Assembly (NCBI RefSeq): GCF_025753815.1
Contig: NZ_JAOWRF010000250.1
Location: 51,855-115,854, forward strand
Direction: 5' to 3'
Length of the DNA stretch: 64,000 nt
Source: Plectonema radiosum NIES-515
GTDB lineage: Bacteria > Cyanobacteriota > Cyanobacteriia > Cyanobacteriales > Nostocaceae
In this document: piece by piece, positions 24,752-34,917 of the stretch
Layout of the letters: the number at the start of each line of letters is the position of its first letter
Position numbering within the stretch: the stretch's first letter is position 1
Program-made: the position numbers and the translations under genes
The notes under the pieces: model-generated
Told to the model about the DNA's origin: nothing
Database searches by the model: none
Seen by the model: only the letters and a program-made list of their open reading frames with translations

Positions 24752-25954
24752 GATACTAGCAAGTTTGGACATATTTTTGTTAATAACCTGTTGATAAATT
24801 TCTATCAACAGGTGGTAATTTGCTTCAGGAGTATACCTGGTTTGATACATAGAATGGGCATATTTTCTCATTGCAATCATCGCTTCAGCATGAGTAGTCG
24901 TCCATCTGATTTTTGCTGCCAAATCTACTGAATTTCCCGCTTCAAAATGTAAACCAGTTACCCCATTCTCTACAATCTCTGCCATACTACCTAATTTTGC
25001 TGCAATTACAGGTAGACCACAGGCAAATGCCTCCGCAATTGTTAAGGGGAAACCTTCATACCAGATAGAGGGAAAGACTAAAAACTGGGCATTACGCATT
25101 AAATTCAACACAACTGACTTATTTTGCTGCCCAAGAAAGGTAATCATATTCTCTAACCCCAAGGTCTGTACCTGCTGCTGTAGGACGTCGTTTAATGGAC
25201 CATCACCAACAATTTTTAGAGGAATACTTAGACTACCTTGTTTGTAAGCATCAATCAGGGTAGCAACGCCTTTTTCTTCTGAAAGTCGCCCGACAAAAAG
25301 TGCGTAATCACCATCATAGCTGGTTTTTGCTATGGTATCTGGCGTAAATACAAAATTAGGTTTAATGTAAATCTTCTCACTAGGAAGTCCGGCTTGCACT
25401 AGTTTATCTTTCTGAAACTGGGTCAGAGCAATGTAACCATCTACCCGTTCTTGCCAAGTTTGCCTGAAGCGATGCACCGCTAACATGCTTGCTACCACTG
25501 CACTTTCAACGCGGGAACCTCGGTAACAACCATGTATTACACCAGGCAGAGGTAAGGCTTTGCCAATACAGTCTTCGCAAACTCGACCCTCCCGAAAGAG
25601 CATAGCTTTTGGGCAACCCAATCGATAATTGTGTAGTGTCTGCACAACAGGCACAACCGCATCTCGACAAGCATCGTATATAGATGGGGAGAGTAGTGGA
25701 AAAAAGTTGTGTATGTGAACAACTTCAATATTGTGTTGAGCGATCGCATTACTCACCAAGTTTCTTGAGGAAAAAGAGTAAATTGCTGAAAAGGCTGCTT
25801 TTGCTTTACCCCATACTCCTATAATGCTGTCGTTGTCTACTTCTAAAACTGAAACATCGTGTCCGTAAGACTTTAACAATTCCGCTTCAGCCTGCACAAC
25901 TGCATCCTCACCCCCAGCAAATTGATAGCGATTATGGATAATTAAAATGTTCAT
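24710..25954 (-). CDS. GT4 glycosyltransferase
   Basis: This is a GT-B retaining glycosyltransferase and the last gene of the large - strand polysaccharide locus. The protein has about 414 residues from the ATG at 25954 (MNILIIHNRYQFAGGEDAVV, typical of the family); a longer frame to 26032 adds an unlikely N-terminus. The N-terminal acceptor domain contains VEVVHIHNFFPLLSPSIYDA. The C-terminal donor domain starts at YDGDYALFVGRLSEEKG and has the nucleotide-sugar motif EGFPLTIAEAFACGLPVIAA with the two conserved glutamates. A Cys-rich stretch (GCPKAMLFREGRVCEDCIG) is common in this GT4 subgroup. It overlaps the lasso nucleotidyltransferase gene tail to tail by 42 bp. The sugar donor is unknown. 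Confidence 0.88.
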   Translation of the reverse strand: MNILIIHNRYQFAGGEDAVVQAEAELLKSYGHDVSVLEVDNDSIIGVWGKAKAAFSAIYSFSSRNLVSNAIAQHNIEVVHIHNFFPLLSPSIYDACRDAVVPVVQTLHNYRLGCPKAMLFREGRVCEDCIGKALPLPGVIHGCYRGSRVESAVVASMLAVHRFRQTWQERVDGYIALTQFQKDKLVQAGLPSEKIYIKPNFVFTPDTIAKTSYDGDYALFVGRLSEEKGVATLIDAYKQGSLSIPLKIVGDGPLNDVLQQQVQTLGLENMITFLGQQNKSVVLNLMRNAQFLVFPSIWYEGFPLTIAEAFACGLPVIAAKLGSMAEIVENGVTGLHFEAGNSVDLAAKIRWTTTHAEAMIAMRKYAHSMYQTRYTPEANYHLLIEIYQQVINKNMSKLASISFSKSSLQSIHSN

Positions 25955-26024
25955 TTCTGTGATAGTTTTCAACTTAAAAAAATTAGGCATTATAGCGTTT
26001 CCTAATAAGCGTAAGGTACAACTT

Positions 26025-26095
26025 AACCTCACCCCGATAAAGCTGTGCTTTATCTCCCCTCTCCTTACGCTCGTAGAGGGGTTGGGGGTGAGGTT
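26025..26095. repeat. Palindromic intergenic repeat
   Basis: AACCTCACCCC (26025-26035) opposes GGGGGTGAGGTT (26084-26095), with an inner CCCCTCTCC/GAGGGG pairing. This type is widespread between cyanobacterial genes. It lies in the leader of the GT4 gene. Confidence 0.6.
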
Positions 26096-26147
26096 TTGTT
26101 CTGCACTTCATGCACCTGGGAACCGCTATATATGATTCCATATAACA

Positions 26148-26251
26148 CAATACGTTTGGTGTTCAGGATTTTTTGGACTGATTTAAGACCTGTAGAGACG
26201 CGAAATTTCGCGTCTCTACCATCGTATTTTAGGCTTATCTGAACGGTATTG
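26148..26251. repeat. MITE-like repeat, family C (copy 3)
   Basis: It opens CAATACGTTTGGTGTTCAGG and closes with a GGTATTG end. The central hairpin is TAGAGACGCGAAATTTCGCG followed by TCTCTA. It matches 9000-9105 in layout. Confidence 0.65.
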
Positions 26252-26287
26252 CCATATAACTTATTATGCATTTGATTAAACCTCAAA

Positions 26288-27634
26288 TTAGGCTTTTTCT
26301 CCTAATGGTTTTTGCTCAACAAAATAGTCTTGCATGTGCTGCCATAATTTATGAGATTTATCAGCTTGATGTTTTTGCCATTGCAGCCCAATTAAACTAA
26401 CAACAAAAAGCATAAAAGCCGGCTCTTCCATCCAGGAAAATATTAGACCAGCAACAAACACAGTAATTAGGAAAAACTTGGAAACTTTATCTAAACAGAT
26501 ATACTTCCAGACCAAGAACCAGAGATACAAATATACTCCCAATCCTAGAAACCCTAAATCTCCCCAAATACCTGCCCAAGAGAATAATAAAGAATACATA
26601 CTAGAGCCAGTAACACTATTAGACCAGTAGTAGCTCTCTTGAGCCTTAAATACTGTCTCAAAAATAGAAGTGCCAGTAATACCTAATGGTTGCAAAATTT
26701 GTATATAATCTTTCATTAGCCAACCCAACCGGCTAATAGTATGACCTGGCCCAAGTCCAAATAACCAATTTATATCTGACTTATAAAAGGAGGTAATAAT
26801 AGAAAATACAGATAATTTATATTGAAAAGCTTCTGTAACTACCTCCATATCAGATATATAGCGTATTCCAGAGTACAGGGTATTGATTATTTTCAGAACT
26901 CCAATAGTAATTGGAATAGCAATTACCAAATACATTATTGCCTTCACTATCTCCTTCAACTGCGTAAGTATCAAGATAAACCAGGAAACTAGAAATGCAA
27001 TGACTACCTGTTTCACATCAGCATAAAGAATATTTCCCAGACATAGAATAAATACAAATATGCGTAACCATAGTGAACGAACTCCAGAAGCCAGAAGGAA
27101 ATAAATGCCAAAAGTTAGGGCAACATCACCTCCTACATGATGTCCGGCTCCCATTTTCAAAAAAATTCCCTTTATATCATCTGGAGAGTCTGGATTGATA
27201 ATAAACTTCTGAAAATATACAAAAGCTAGATGAATATAGACAAATGAAAATATCCAAAATTGAAATTTTTTAATACTAGATTGAGGGATTTTTGTACTGA
27301 CAATTGCTATCAACATCAAAAAAGGTTCCGCAAGCATCAAAAAGCTGAGAATGACATTGATAACCCCTGCTTTATTGAACATAGCACTAGATATAATTAT
27401 TCCCAGAAAAATCATCAGTCCAACCAGGAGTTTTCCAGCAATTTGGCTACGAATTTTAGGTACTACCCATACAAATAAGACTATGACCAAAGCAAAATGC
27501 AAAAAGTTAACAACTGATGGGACTTTTAGTGCTGTTAAAACACGTGGGAACATAACAGAAGCGAGAAATATCACGATTAAGCTAGACCTTGTGATAGTTC
27601 CTGCTTGAGGTTGAAGTGATGTTGCTGAACTCAT
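26288..27634 (-). CDS. O-antigen polymerase/ligase-like membrane protein (Wzy-like)
   Basis: The 448-residue protein consists of about ten hydrophobic segments with a larger loop in the second half, the layout of Wzy polymerases and O-antigen ligases. The long loop (about 265-350) includes WLFGLGPGHTISRLGWLM, a Gly-rich patch resembling the conserved loop of the family. It would polymerise lipid-linked repeat units or ligate glycan in the periplasm. Sequence alone cannot separate polymerase from ligase. Its start overlaps the stop of the upstream GT4 gene by four bases (ATGA, 27631-27634), so it is translationally coupled. Confidence 0.78.
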   Translation of the reverse strand: MSSATSLQPQAGTITRSSLIVIFLASVMFPRVLTALKVPSVVNFLHFALVIVLFVWVVPKIRSQIAGKLLVGLMIFLGIIISSAMFNKAGVINVILSFLMLAEPFLMLIAIVSTKIPQSSIKKFQFWIFSFVYIHLAFVYFQKFIINPDSPDDIKGIFLKMGAGHHVGGDVALTFGIYFLLASGVRSLWLRIFVFILCLGNILYADVKQVVIAFLVSWFILILTQLKEIVKAIMYLVIAIPITIGVLKIINTLYSGIRYISDMEVVTEAFQYKLSVFSIITSFYKSDINWLFGLGPGHTISRLGWLMKDYIQILQPLGITGTSIFETVFKAQESYYWSNSVTGSSMYSLLFSWAGIWGDLGFLGLGVYLYLWFLVWKYICLDKVSKFFLITVFVAGLIFSWMEEPAFMLFVVSLIGLQWQKHQADKSHKLWQHMQDYFVEQKPLGEKA

Positions 27635-28866
27635 GAATTTCCTGCTACGGTTTGATATATTTGAGCTAAGTATTTACCCTTAACTTCCCAGTTGTATACT
27701 TCCCGTACCCTTTCTCTTCCAGCCTCTCCCATCTTAAGTCTCAGTTCTGGCTCTTTTGCTAAACGCATCATTGCTGTAGCAATGTCATTAACCGCTTGTT
27801 CGGGTGAGTCAGCAGGAACCTTAAATCCTGTTTCCTTTGTCACCTGGATACCAGGTCCGCCCAAGTTTAAGCAAATTACAGGCTGACCGGCAGCCATTGC
27901 CTCTAGCACTACCCACCCCCCAGAGTCATGCAAGCTAGGGTGAATTAAAACATCACACTCACCCAACTTAGACAGAGTTTCCTGACGAGACAATGTACCC
28001 CAAAAATTTACTCTGTCTGCAATCCCCAGTTCCTGAGCTAAAGATTCTAGGAATTCTCGCTCTGGTCCATCTCCTATTATCCAATACTCAGCATCAGGCA
28101 AGTTGGTTTGGGCAAAAGCCCGCAGTCCAAAATGAAAGCCTTTCCAGTGCAAGAGTCTTCCAGTGGAAATAAAACGGAAAGGTCGGCATTGGGTGGAGGA
28201 AATTTGGATTAGTTGCTCAATATCTGCTTTGGGAATGCCAACGGCACCGTAGACTTCAATCTTCTTACAGCCTAGTGCTGCAAAACGTTGTGCGGTTTCT
28301 TCAGTAGCCGCGATCGCCACAACACTTTTCTTGGCAGTTAGATGCACAAAGGGGTCACTCTCCCCAAAGCGACGTAAAAGATTACGGAGATTTTCGTAAA
28401 CTCTCGCTCGCAGGCTATGTTTTTGCCAGAAAGCTTTTGGTGCAGATTCTGCACCTCCAACTGGACCCCAAACAAAGGGAACAGAAAGGAATACTAGGAA
28501 ACTGGGACTTGAATATCTGCCGTAGGTGATATGGTGAACGACATCAAAGTTAATTTTTTGATGGAGAGGTCTGGCTACAAAGTAAGCCATAATCTGCCAT
28601 AGATAGTAGTGAAGGTAAACTGACATTTGCGATCGCTTACCTTCATAAGACCAGTCATAAACCCAGCCAAAGGGGTCAAGATACACAAAGTTGAGATTGG
28701 GCACTTTATTGCGTGCCAATTCATCTTCAATTGCTAAACGATGAGTATTTGATGTGAGAACCCAAACTTGATGGTAGTTAGCAATCTCTCGTGCCACATT
28801 CCAACCGATTCCCGGTTCCGAGCCTTTACCGGGTTCACAAGCATAGCTAGATAATAGGATTTTCAT
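27631..28866 (-). CDS. GT4 glycosyltransferase
   Basis: The 411-residue GT-B enzyme begins MKILLSSYACEPGKGSEPGI, a distinctive N-terminus of a GT4 subgroup. The acceptor domain has DVVHHITYGRYSSPSFL and PFVWGPVGGAES. The donor domain starts at RPFRFISTGRLLHWKG and includes DSGGWVVLEAMAAGQPVI, where the conserved Glu pair is partly replaced (Ser-Gly at the first position), a variation also seen in relatives. It is coupled to the Wzy-like gene by a 4-bp overlap and follows another GT4 gene after 15 bp. Donor and acceptor are unknown. Confidence 0.88.
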   Translation of the reverse strand: MKILLSSYACEPGKGSEPGIGWNVAREIANYHQVWVLTSNTHRLAIEDELARNKVPNLNFVYLDPFGWVYDWSYEGKRSQMSVYLHYYLWQIMAYFVARPLHQKINFDVVHHITYGRYSSPSFLVFLSVPFVWGPVGGAESAPKAFWQKHSLRARVYENLRNLLRRFGESDPFVHLTAKKSVVAIAATEETAQRFAALGCKKIEVYGAVGIPKADIEQLIQISSTQCRPFRFISTGRLLHWKGFHFGLRAFAQTNLPDAEYWIIGDGPEREFLESLAQELGIADRVNFWGTLSRQETLSKLGECDVLIHPSLHDSGGWVVLEAMAAGQPVICLNLGGPGIQVTKETGFKVPADSPEQAVNDIATAMMRLAKEPELRLKMGEAGRERVREVYNWEVKGKYLAQIYQTVAGNS

Positions 28867-28881
28867 GTAGTGCTGATGTAG

Positions 28882-30015
28882 TTACACTTTTTCTAGAAAT
28901 GAGAGCCATTGCTGGGCGATCGCTTCTGGCTTAAACGCTTCACTCTGACGATGGCTTGCTGTAATCAATTGACTGCGCCATTCATTTGAGGTTAACACTT
29001 TGTAAATTGCTGTCCCTAGAGCTTCTGGATCATTTATTGGCACTAAATTTCCATATTTGCCATCTTCTAAGATGCTGCGAGGACCCCCACCAATGGCATC
29101 CGTAGAGATAACGGGTACTCCACAAGCCATTGCCTCTACTAGTGCTAGGCAAAACGCTTCATCCAAGGACGACATTACAAAAACATCGGCTTTGGCAATG
29201 TTACTCCAAGGATTAGCCACATGACCAGGTAAGCTGACACACTCCTGCAAACCTAGTTTAGCAATCACTTCCTCTAAGTGTTTTCTTTCTGGACCTTCTC
29301 CCAAAATAATCAACTTGACTTTGAGCTGGCTTCGGACTATTGCAAGCGCTTGCAATAGCAGGGGATAGTTTTTCCGCTTCACTAAACGTCCAAGGCTAAC
29401 AATCACTGGTTCGTCTTTGTGCTGGAGCCAGGGATGTTCCGGTGCTGCTTGGCTGCGGATTAAAAAATCATCCACATCTACAGGATTCGGAATTACTGCC
29501 ACACGATTGGAGGGAATCGGGATACGATCTTGCTTGAGGATGTCAAGGACACCTTGGCTCACAGTGGTTAACCCATTGGCTGTGGGATACAACAGCCTTG
29601 CTAGCCAAGGCATAATTTGCATCCGCAGGTCATGCTTGTGGTCGATAGCAATATCAGAGGTGAGAGTATCTCCTTGGTAAATCACAAATTTTGTCTGTCG
29701 CTGACCTGCTAACAGCCATCCCATAATCGCAGGGATGCTAATGATTGTCGGCATAGAGATGAGTACATCTGGCTTGACGGCTCTCAAAAACTTGGATAGA
29801 GCAATGGGAGATGCCATAGACCGCTCAACACCCAACCGCACTAATTTGACACCTTCTGGAAAAGTGATATCCTCTGCTGGTTCTTTTGAGAGGTACAGCA
29901 CGTATAAGTCTCTCACTCCCAAGTTCCAAAACCCTTTAGTCAGAGCTACTGGAAGATTTGTGAATGCTCCACCGTCTAAACCCCAGGTAAAGATAGCAAT
30001 TGATCTCTGACTCAT
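28882..30015 (-). CDS. GT4 glycosyltransferase
   Basis: The 377-residue GT-B enzyme begins MSQRSIAIFTWGLDGGAFTN with the Gly-rich acceptor-side loop. The donor half opens at PVIVSLGRLVKRKNYPLLLQ and has DEAFCLALVEAMACGVPVIS with both conserved glutamates, then AIGGGPRSILEDGKYGNLV. It is similar in layout to N-acetylhexosamine- or hexose-transferring GT4 enzymes but cannot be assigned a sugar. It lies 15 bp upstream of the next GT4 gene, in the same operon. Confidence 0.9.
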   Translation of the reverse strand: MSQRSIAIFTWGLDGGAFTNLPVALTKGFWNLGVRDLYVLYLSKEPAEDITFPEGVKLVRLGVERSMASPIALSKFLRAVKPDVLISMPTIISIPAIMGWLLAGQRQTKFVIYQGDTLTSDIAIDHKHDLRMQIMPWLARLLYPTANGLTTVSQGVLDILKQDRIPIPSNRVAVIPNPVDVDDFLIRSQAAPEHPWLQHKDEPVIVSLGRLVKRKNYPLLLQALAIVRSQLKVKLIILGEGPERKHLEEVIAKLGLQECVSLPGHVANPWSNIAKADVFVMSSLDEAFCLALVEAMACGVPVISTDAIGGGPRSILEDGKYGNLVPINDPEALGTAIYKVLTSNEWRSQLITASHRQSEAFKPEAIAQQWLSFLEKV

Positions 30016-30284
30016 CTATTGTCCTCTATGAGATTTTTTAACAAAATTTGTGTTGCAAAATATTGATCGAGGCTGCCCACAAGATTAATTTTAAATTGCT
30101 TTCAACGATAACACTGGTAACACTTGAATACCCTGTGTGCATGTTTATTGATGAGTTATAATACCAGTGAAATTACTAAGTTCGGCGTTGTTTGATTACT
30201 TTTACTGTGAAAATGATGCTGGAACGATTTTGCCTGGTTTGAGCCTCTATTTTCAAGGCAGGTCTAATACTTTTCTAAGTTCAA

Positions 30285-31400
30285 TCATCTTTTGATTCCA
30301 AACAACCCTAATGTTCCCTGCTGAATTGACCTTGCTATGCGTTTAAGCGTACTCTCGTGGGATATCTGATTAAACAATGCCAAAAAGAGAGCATTTGGCA
30401 AACTCTCACCCCATCGCAGTAGCCATTTCAAAGGTTTGTAACTGAAAGCTGCGTGAAACTGTGGATGAGTAACAAGCAGATGATGAACCTTTTTTCTTTC
30501 TGACCTGGGTGCACCCTGAAAGCGAGCCAACAAGTAACATTCGTAATAGTGCCAGACATTAGCTTCCAGACCCGCTAGACTTTCTGCCACCTCTACACCA
30601 TAAATTTTTTTGAGAAACTGCTTCTGTTCTTGGTGTACTCGCTTTGCAGTCTCGTGCTCTCGTACCAATATGTCGGTTGTGATGGAGGTAAAACTCGTGA
30701 GATTTGCACCGTGTAAGCGGAACTTACTAAGCACTTCTGACACAGGTACTATTTCAGTGACAAACGGAGCGAGACGGAAAATTAGACTATCAGCATTGCG
30801 TCTAAAGGCTTCGTTCATTGGGAAGATTAAGTCCCCGACCTCGCGACGGATACAAAGTGCAGAAGCAGGGGGTATGTTTTCAAAGCGTCCGCCATGTTCT
30901 AATCCAGATAATGCCACCCAGCCTGATGCTAAATTTTTTATCATGGGGGTCGGTTTGATCAATTGTCCTTGACCATCAATTTGATAGACATCGTGAATGA
31001 CAAAGCCACCCTTGAGGTCAGATTGAAACGCTTCAACAACTTTTTGTACCTTATCGGGCATCCATACATCATCCGCATCCAACAGACAGACAATTTCACC
31101 GTTGCTTTTGCTGTAAGTTGTATTTAATGCAGAAGCTACACCGCCATTCTGCTGACGTATCAGCTTGATTCGGGAGTCTTTTTTGACATAAGTTTCGATG
31201 ACTTGACAGGAGTTATCTTTGGAACCGTCATCACAAACGATCGCTTCCCAATTAGAGTAGGTCTGAGAAAGTACACTCTCCAAAGTTTCCCCAATGTACT
31301 TTTCATAGTTGTAGTTGGCAATCAGTATTGAAACTAAAGGCAATTCTTTTAGCTCGGAAAGTTCGATTGGTTCTAGCTTTTCAATTTTTAGTTCTTGCAT
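30285..31400 (-). CDS. GT2 glycosyltransferase
   Basis: This is a GT-A inverting glycosyltransferase of about 371 residues from the ATG at 31400. The start is chosen because GGAGGGATGAGTGT lies directly upstream, a strong ribosome site; a longer frame to 31466 lacks one. The GT-A fold shows PLVSILIANYNYEKYIGETL, the first acidic motif in AIVCDDGSKDNS and the DxD-type motif in IVCLLDADDVWMPDK. A helical C-terminal extension of about 130 residues follows the catalytic domain. It is separated by about 270 bp from the GT4 gene downstream and by two + strand genes from glf upstream. Confidence 0.88.
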   Translation of the reverse strand: MQELKIEKLEPIELSELKELPLVSILIANYNYEKYIGETLESVLSQTYSNWEAIVCDDGSKDNSCQVIETYVKKDSRIKLIRQQNGGVASALNTTYSKSNGEIVCLLDADDVWMPDKVQKVVEAFQSDLKGGFVIHDVYQIDGQGQLIKPTPMIKNLASGWVALSGLEHGGRFENIPPASALCIRREVGDLIFPMNEAFRRNADSLIFRLAPFVTEIVPVSEVLSKFRLHGANLTSFTSITTDILVREHETAKRVHQEQKQFLKKIYGVEVAESLAGLEANVWHYYECYLLARFQGAPRSERKKVHHLLVTHPQFHAAFSYKPLKWLLRWGESLPNALFLALFNQISHESTLKRIARSIQQGTLGLFGIKR

Positions 31401-32019
31401 ACACTCATCCCTCCGACTTAGTGTTATGAATTTATGGTTGATTACCTTTTTTAACTCACCTACCATTCTGCTTAAAATACTAACTATCGCTTAAATTTTC
31501 AGTTTAAAAATAAGTCATCTCATTTACACAAAAATACCTAAAAACGTGTTCTACCAAAAAATTAAATCTTGTCTACAAGCATTTTTACTCAAAAAAGTAG
31601 CAATTATGGGATTCTAACTTAGTAGTTACCCTTAAAGGATTCTGTCATACTTTTTCGGCACGTTGGCACACATTCCGGAAATTTTAATTAGCATATGTAC
31701 TGAGGAACGTCATTAATTTAATTATGAAGCGCTGTAATAGTTGTGTAGTCGAACTTTGAGCTATGTAAAAAAAAATGAAATACTTGGTAAATAATATAAC
31801 TAATTTATAAATATTTGATTTTTTCCGGATATAGTTGCGTAGGTTTGAATAATATATGCAGAATTTTTTTACCAATTAAGTTCAGCGCTAAGTGCAGTTA
31901 CCAAAGGCTGCAAAATGTAAGTTTAACGTGCGTAGATTCCGCAAAAATCACCCGTCTTTAGTTACAGTGGAGACGGGGGACAATCAAACAGAACTTCTGT
32001 AGCAAGAAACGAGGTAGTT
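31401..32019. other. Divergent intergenic region with a leader hairpin
   Basis: No gene is seen. Near the + strand gene, CCCGTCT (31951-31957) pairs with AGACGGG (31971-31977). An analogous hairpin precedes the paralogous gene at 34918, so it may belong to a shared 5' leader. Confidence 0.5.
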
Positions 32020-34092
32020 ATGATAAAGATTAAGCGCAGAAGGAGAGTCTCCTCTATGCTTGCCATCATCTGTGGGATAATACTACTTTCTTTTGTGTTT
32101 GCTGTCACAAACCCCAGACTTTCTTCTGTGTCAGGGATTTTTGCAGACAAGTCTCTCACTCAAGCCAAGAATCCATGCATCATTGGTACTAGCTCAACAC
32201 AGGATAAGCTCTTTCCCGATAATTTAGTGGTTAATGTTAAGACCCGCTATGCAGCAAAGGGAGATGGTGTTACAGATGATACTCAAGCAATCCAGAAGGC
32301 AATGCGGGAGAATGTGGGGAAAAACAAAATTCTCTACTTTCCTCAAGGGACATATTTGGTGAGCGATCGCCTAGAGTGGAAAGACACAAACGGTAAATGG
32401 CAATCGCAGCTATGGCTCCAAGGACAGAACCGTGCCACCACTATTATTCGGTTGAAGAACAATGCACCTGGTTACAACTCTACCAGTAACCCTAGAGCAG
32501 TAGTCTACACCGCGTCAGGACTCTACATAGAACAGCCTAACGGCGGCGGAAAGGACTATCCAGCTAAGGGAGAGGGGAACGAGGCGTTTGCCAACTACAT
32601 CGAAGACCTGACAATTGACACTGGTAATAACCGTGGAGCGATCGCACTCGATTATTTAGCTAACAACATCGGTGCGGTTCGCAATGTCACACTTCAAGGG
32701 AGAGGACTCGTCGGTCTTGACATGACTCGCAAATGGATTGGTCCTGCTCTAATCAAGAACGTCTTTGTCGAAGGCTTTGATTATGGTATTCGTATTGCCG
32801 GCGAGGTCAATGGTATTACTCTTGAGCATATTAATCTTTGCAATCAAAAAACTGTTGGTCTAGAGAATTTAGGAAATGTTGTAGCTATCCGAAACCTCTC
32901 AAGCAGCAATAGTGTCCCAGCGGTACGCAACACCAACAGCACGAGCCTTATTACCCTTCTCGACGCGGATCTTCGTGGCAGCAGTCACTCGGTAAGTGCT
33001 ATTGAGAATAATAGCCGTATGTTTGCTCGGAATGTCCGCTCATCTGGTTATCGGTCAGCAATTATGCAAGATAATAAGGTCGTAAAGGGGACAAAGATTA
33101 GGGAGTTTACCTCCAACGCTCCTTTTACTTTGTTTAAATCTTCCGCAAACACCTCTCTCAATCTTCCGATTAAGGAGTCGCCAAGCTTCCATGATAATAA
33201 TCTCTCAAATTGGGCAAACGTTGAGGATTTTGGTGCAAAAGGGAAAAACCCCGATGGAAGCGATGAATGGGGGGACGATACAGTTGCGATTCAAAAGGCA
33301 CTTGATTCTCGAAAATCCACTATTTATATTCCACCAGGTCGCTATTTTGTGAGTGATACCCTACATGTTAGGGGAAATGTTCGCAAAATCTTTGCGATGG
33401 GTGCTACGTTTTCTCCTGGTGGGACAGCTTTTGGAGATATAAATAATCCGAAACCGTTCTTTCGGATTGAGGATGGAACAGCAACTGACGTCACCATTGA
33501 ACATGTTAGTGTTCTAAATCTTGTTCAACAAGCCCCACCACAAGCTGGACTTATTGGTTTTGAACAAGCCACCTCCCGAACATTATTTTTGAAGGATGTG
33601 ACTTGCTGCTCATTGAGACCGAACGATCAAAAGTATGTATTTCGGAACAAGCCAGGAGCCGGAAAGCTCTTTATTGAAGATGTATCCGCTGAAGGTTGGC
33701 AATTTGAGCATCCTCAACAGGTATGGGCACGTCAGCTTAACCCTGAAGGTAGTAGTGAGAAGATATTTAATAACGGCGGAAAACTCTGGGTGTTAGGTTT
33801 GAAGACTGAAGGAGGTAATGTCAACACTGTTATCCATACTAAAGGAGGTGGTGTCAGCGAGTTATTTGGAGCGCTCTTGTACGTGACGGGGAACGTTTCA
33901 CCAAATCAAATCGCTTTTATCAATGACAACTCTCAAGTTACACTCTCTTATGCCACTATTAGCTACGGAGCCAACGACTTCCAGATTCATGTTCAAGAAA
34001 CACGGGGGTTTAAGCGTTCTCAACTCACTCGCAATCGGCTCCTTGGACACGGTAATGGACGTGCGGTGCCGCTTTATGTAGGAGGGCAGTAA
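32020..34092 (+). CDS. Secreted double-domain pectate-lyase-like (parallel beta-helix) protein
   Basis: The 690-residue protein has an N-terminal signal (basic KIKRRRR, then a hydrophobic stretch to about residue 30). Two modules of the Pectate_lyase_3 / GH28-like beta-helix kind follow. Module 1 starts at VVNVKTRYAAKGDGVTDDTQ and module 2 at NVEDFGAKGKNPDGSDEWGD; both have the typical GDGVTDDT/WGDDTVAIQKAL and YFPQGTYLVSD/YIPPGRYFVSD blocks. Such proteins cleave or bind polysaccharides outside the cell. The gene is on the strand opposite to the surrounding glycosyltransferases and has a paralogue 740 bp downstream. It may trim or remodel the polymer made by this locus; that role is inferred from position. 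Confidence 0.82.
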   Translation: MIKIKRRRRVSSMLAIICGIILLSFVFAVTNPRLSSVSGIFADKSLTQAKNPCIIGTSSTQDKLFPDNLVVNVKTRYAAKGDGVTDDTQAIQKAMRENVGKNKILYFPQGTYLVSDRLEWKDTNGKWQSQLWLQGQNRATTIIRLKNNAPGYNSTSNPRAVVYTASGLYIEQPNGGGKDYPAKGEGNEAFANYIEDLTIDTGNNRGAIALDYLANNIGAVRNVTLQGRGLVGLDMTRKWIGPALIKNVFVEGFDYGIRIAGEVNGITLEHINLCNQKTVGLENLGNVVAIRNLSSSNSVPAVRNTNSTSLITLLDADLRGSSHSVSAIENNSRMFARNVRSSGYRSAIMQDNKVVKGTKIREFTSNAPFTLFKSSANTSLNLPIKESPSFHDNNLSNWANVEDFGAKGKNPDGSDEWGDDTVAIQKALDSRKSTIYIPPGRYFVSDTLHVRGNVRKIFAMGATFSPGGTAFGDINNPKPFFRIEDGTATDVTIEHVSVLNLVQQAPPQAGLIGFEQATSRTLFLKDVTCCSLRPNDQKYVFRNKPGAGKLFIEDVSAEGWQFEHPQQVWARQLNPEGSSEKIFNNGGKLWVLGLKTEGGNVNTVIHTKGGGVSELFGALLYVTGNVSPNQIAFINDNSQVTLSYATISYGANDFQIHVQETRGFKRSQLTRNRLLGHGNGRAVPLYVGGQ

Positions 34093-34735
34093 ACTACCCA
34101 CACTCTACCGTCAGGTCTGTGTGGGCTTTTAGTAGCCCTGAACTGTCTCTAGTGAGATCGCAATACAAACAATTCGAGCCTCTGGGCTGGTTTACAAAAA
34201 AAACGCCGAATCCCAGTATGAATCTGAATGTAGAGATGCAAGGGTATCGCGTCTCTACAACGGTTCTGATACTAGGCAAAATCATTTTTATACATGAAAT
34301 CAGCAACGCCACCCAATCTAAAATAGATTGGCGATCGCCAAAAAAGCACCTTAATAGTAGATCCCACAACAGAATTGACGCGATTTCTGTTACTTTTTCT
34401 AATAGCTGTTGCTTTTATTCAGCGGTCATTAACTCGATCGAAGTTAGTACTGTGTATTTATCATCCTGCAACTATTCAGTAGTTTTGCAGAAGTGAGATG
34501 TTCCCGCTCTATGCTTTAATCTTAGTTTAGGTGCAAAAAACGAGTCTACCAAAAAAAAAGCAAGTATTCAGGCTGAATACTTTGGTTTACCGTGGAGCCC
34601 ACACAAATATTCCCAGTCATCCTCAAATTTTTGCCGACATTAAACTCTATCGTCTATCTAAGATAGGCTCAATATTTTGTTTCATTGGATGGATATTTGG
34701 TTTAGTGACTGCCTCCCAGAAATGAACAGTTCTAA
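34093..34735. other. Spacer between the two pectate-lyase-like genes
   Basis: There is no convincing gene. A short hydrophobic open stretch on the + strand near 34375-34440 (LTRFLLLFLIAVAF) may be a decayed membrane-protein fragment. One MITE-like half (GTAGAGATGC...GCGTCTCTAC) sits near 34230. Confidence 0.4.
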
Positions 34736-34827
34736 TGGACATCGACCGTTGTTTTATTATGCGTTGCCCGAAACCCTTGTAGAGAAGTGAAATTTCACGT
34801 CTTTACATCTTTTGCAGCAGATGTCTA
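34736..34827. repeat. MITE-like repeat, family A (diverged copy)
   Basis: TGGACATCGACC at one end and GCAGATGTCTA at the other enclose TTATTATGCGTTGCCCGAAA and a TAGAGAAGTGAAATTTCACG hairpin. It lies 20 bp before the leader hairpin of the next gene. Confidence 0.65.
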
Positions 34828-34847
34828 ATGTCCGGTGATGGACGAAT

Positions 34848-34877
34848 CCCCACCTCTAGCGAAACTAAGAGACGGGG
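34848..34877 (+). promoter_or_regulatory. Leader hairpin of the second pectate-lyase-like gene
   Basis: CCCC-AC-CTCT (34848-34857) pairs with AGAG-AC-GGGG (34868-34877). It is located like the hairpin upstream of the paralogue and is followed by the conserved GAAGCGAGGTAGTT before the start codon. Confidence 0.45.
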
Positions 34878-34917
34878 AAGCGTCAAAATAAGTTCCCTAT
34901 TAAGAAGCGAGGTAGTT

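Noticed and set aside
34531..34725. 64-codon frame between the pectate-lyase-like genes
   Set aside because: No ribosome site, no recognisable domain, and next to repeat DNA; not supportable as a gene.
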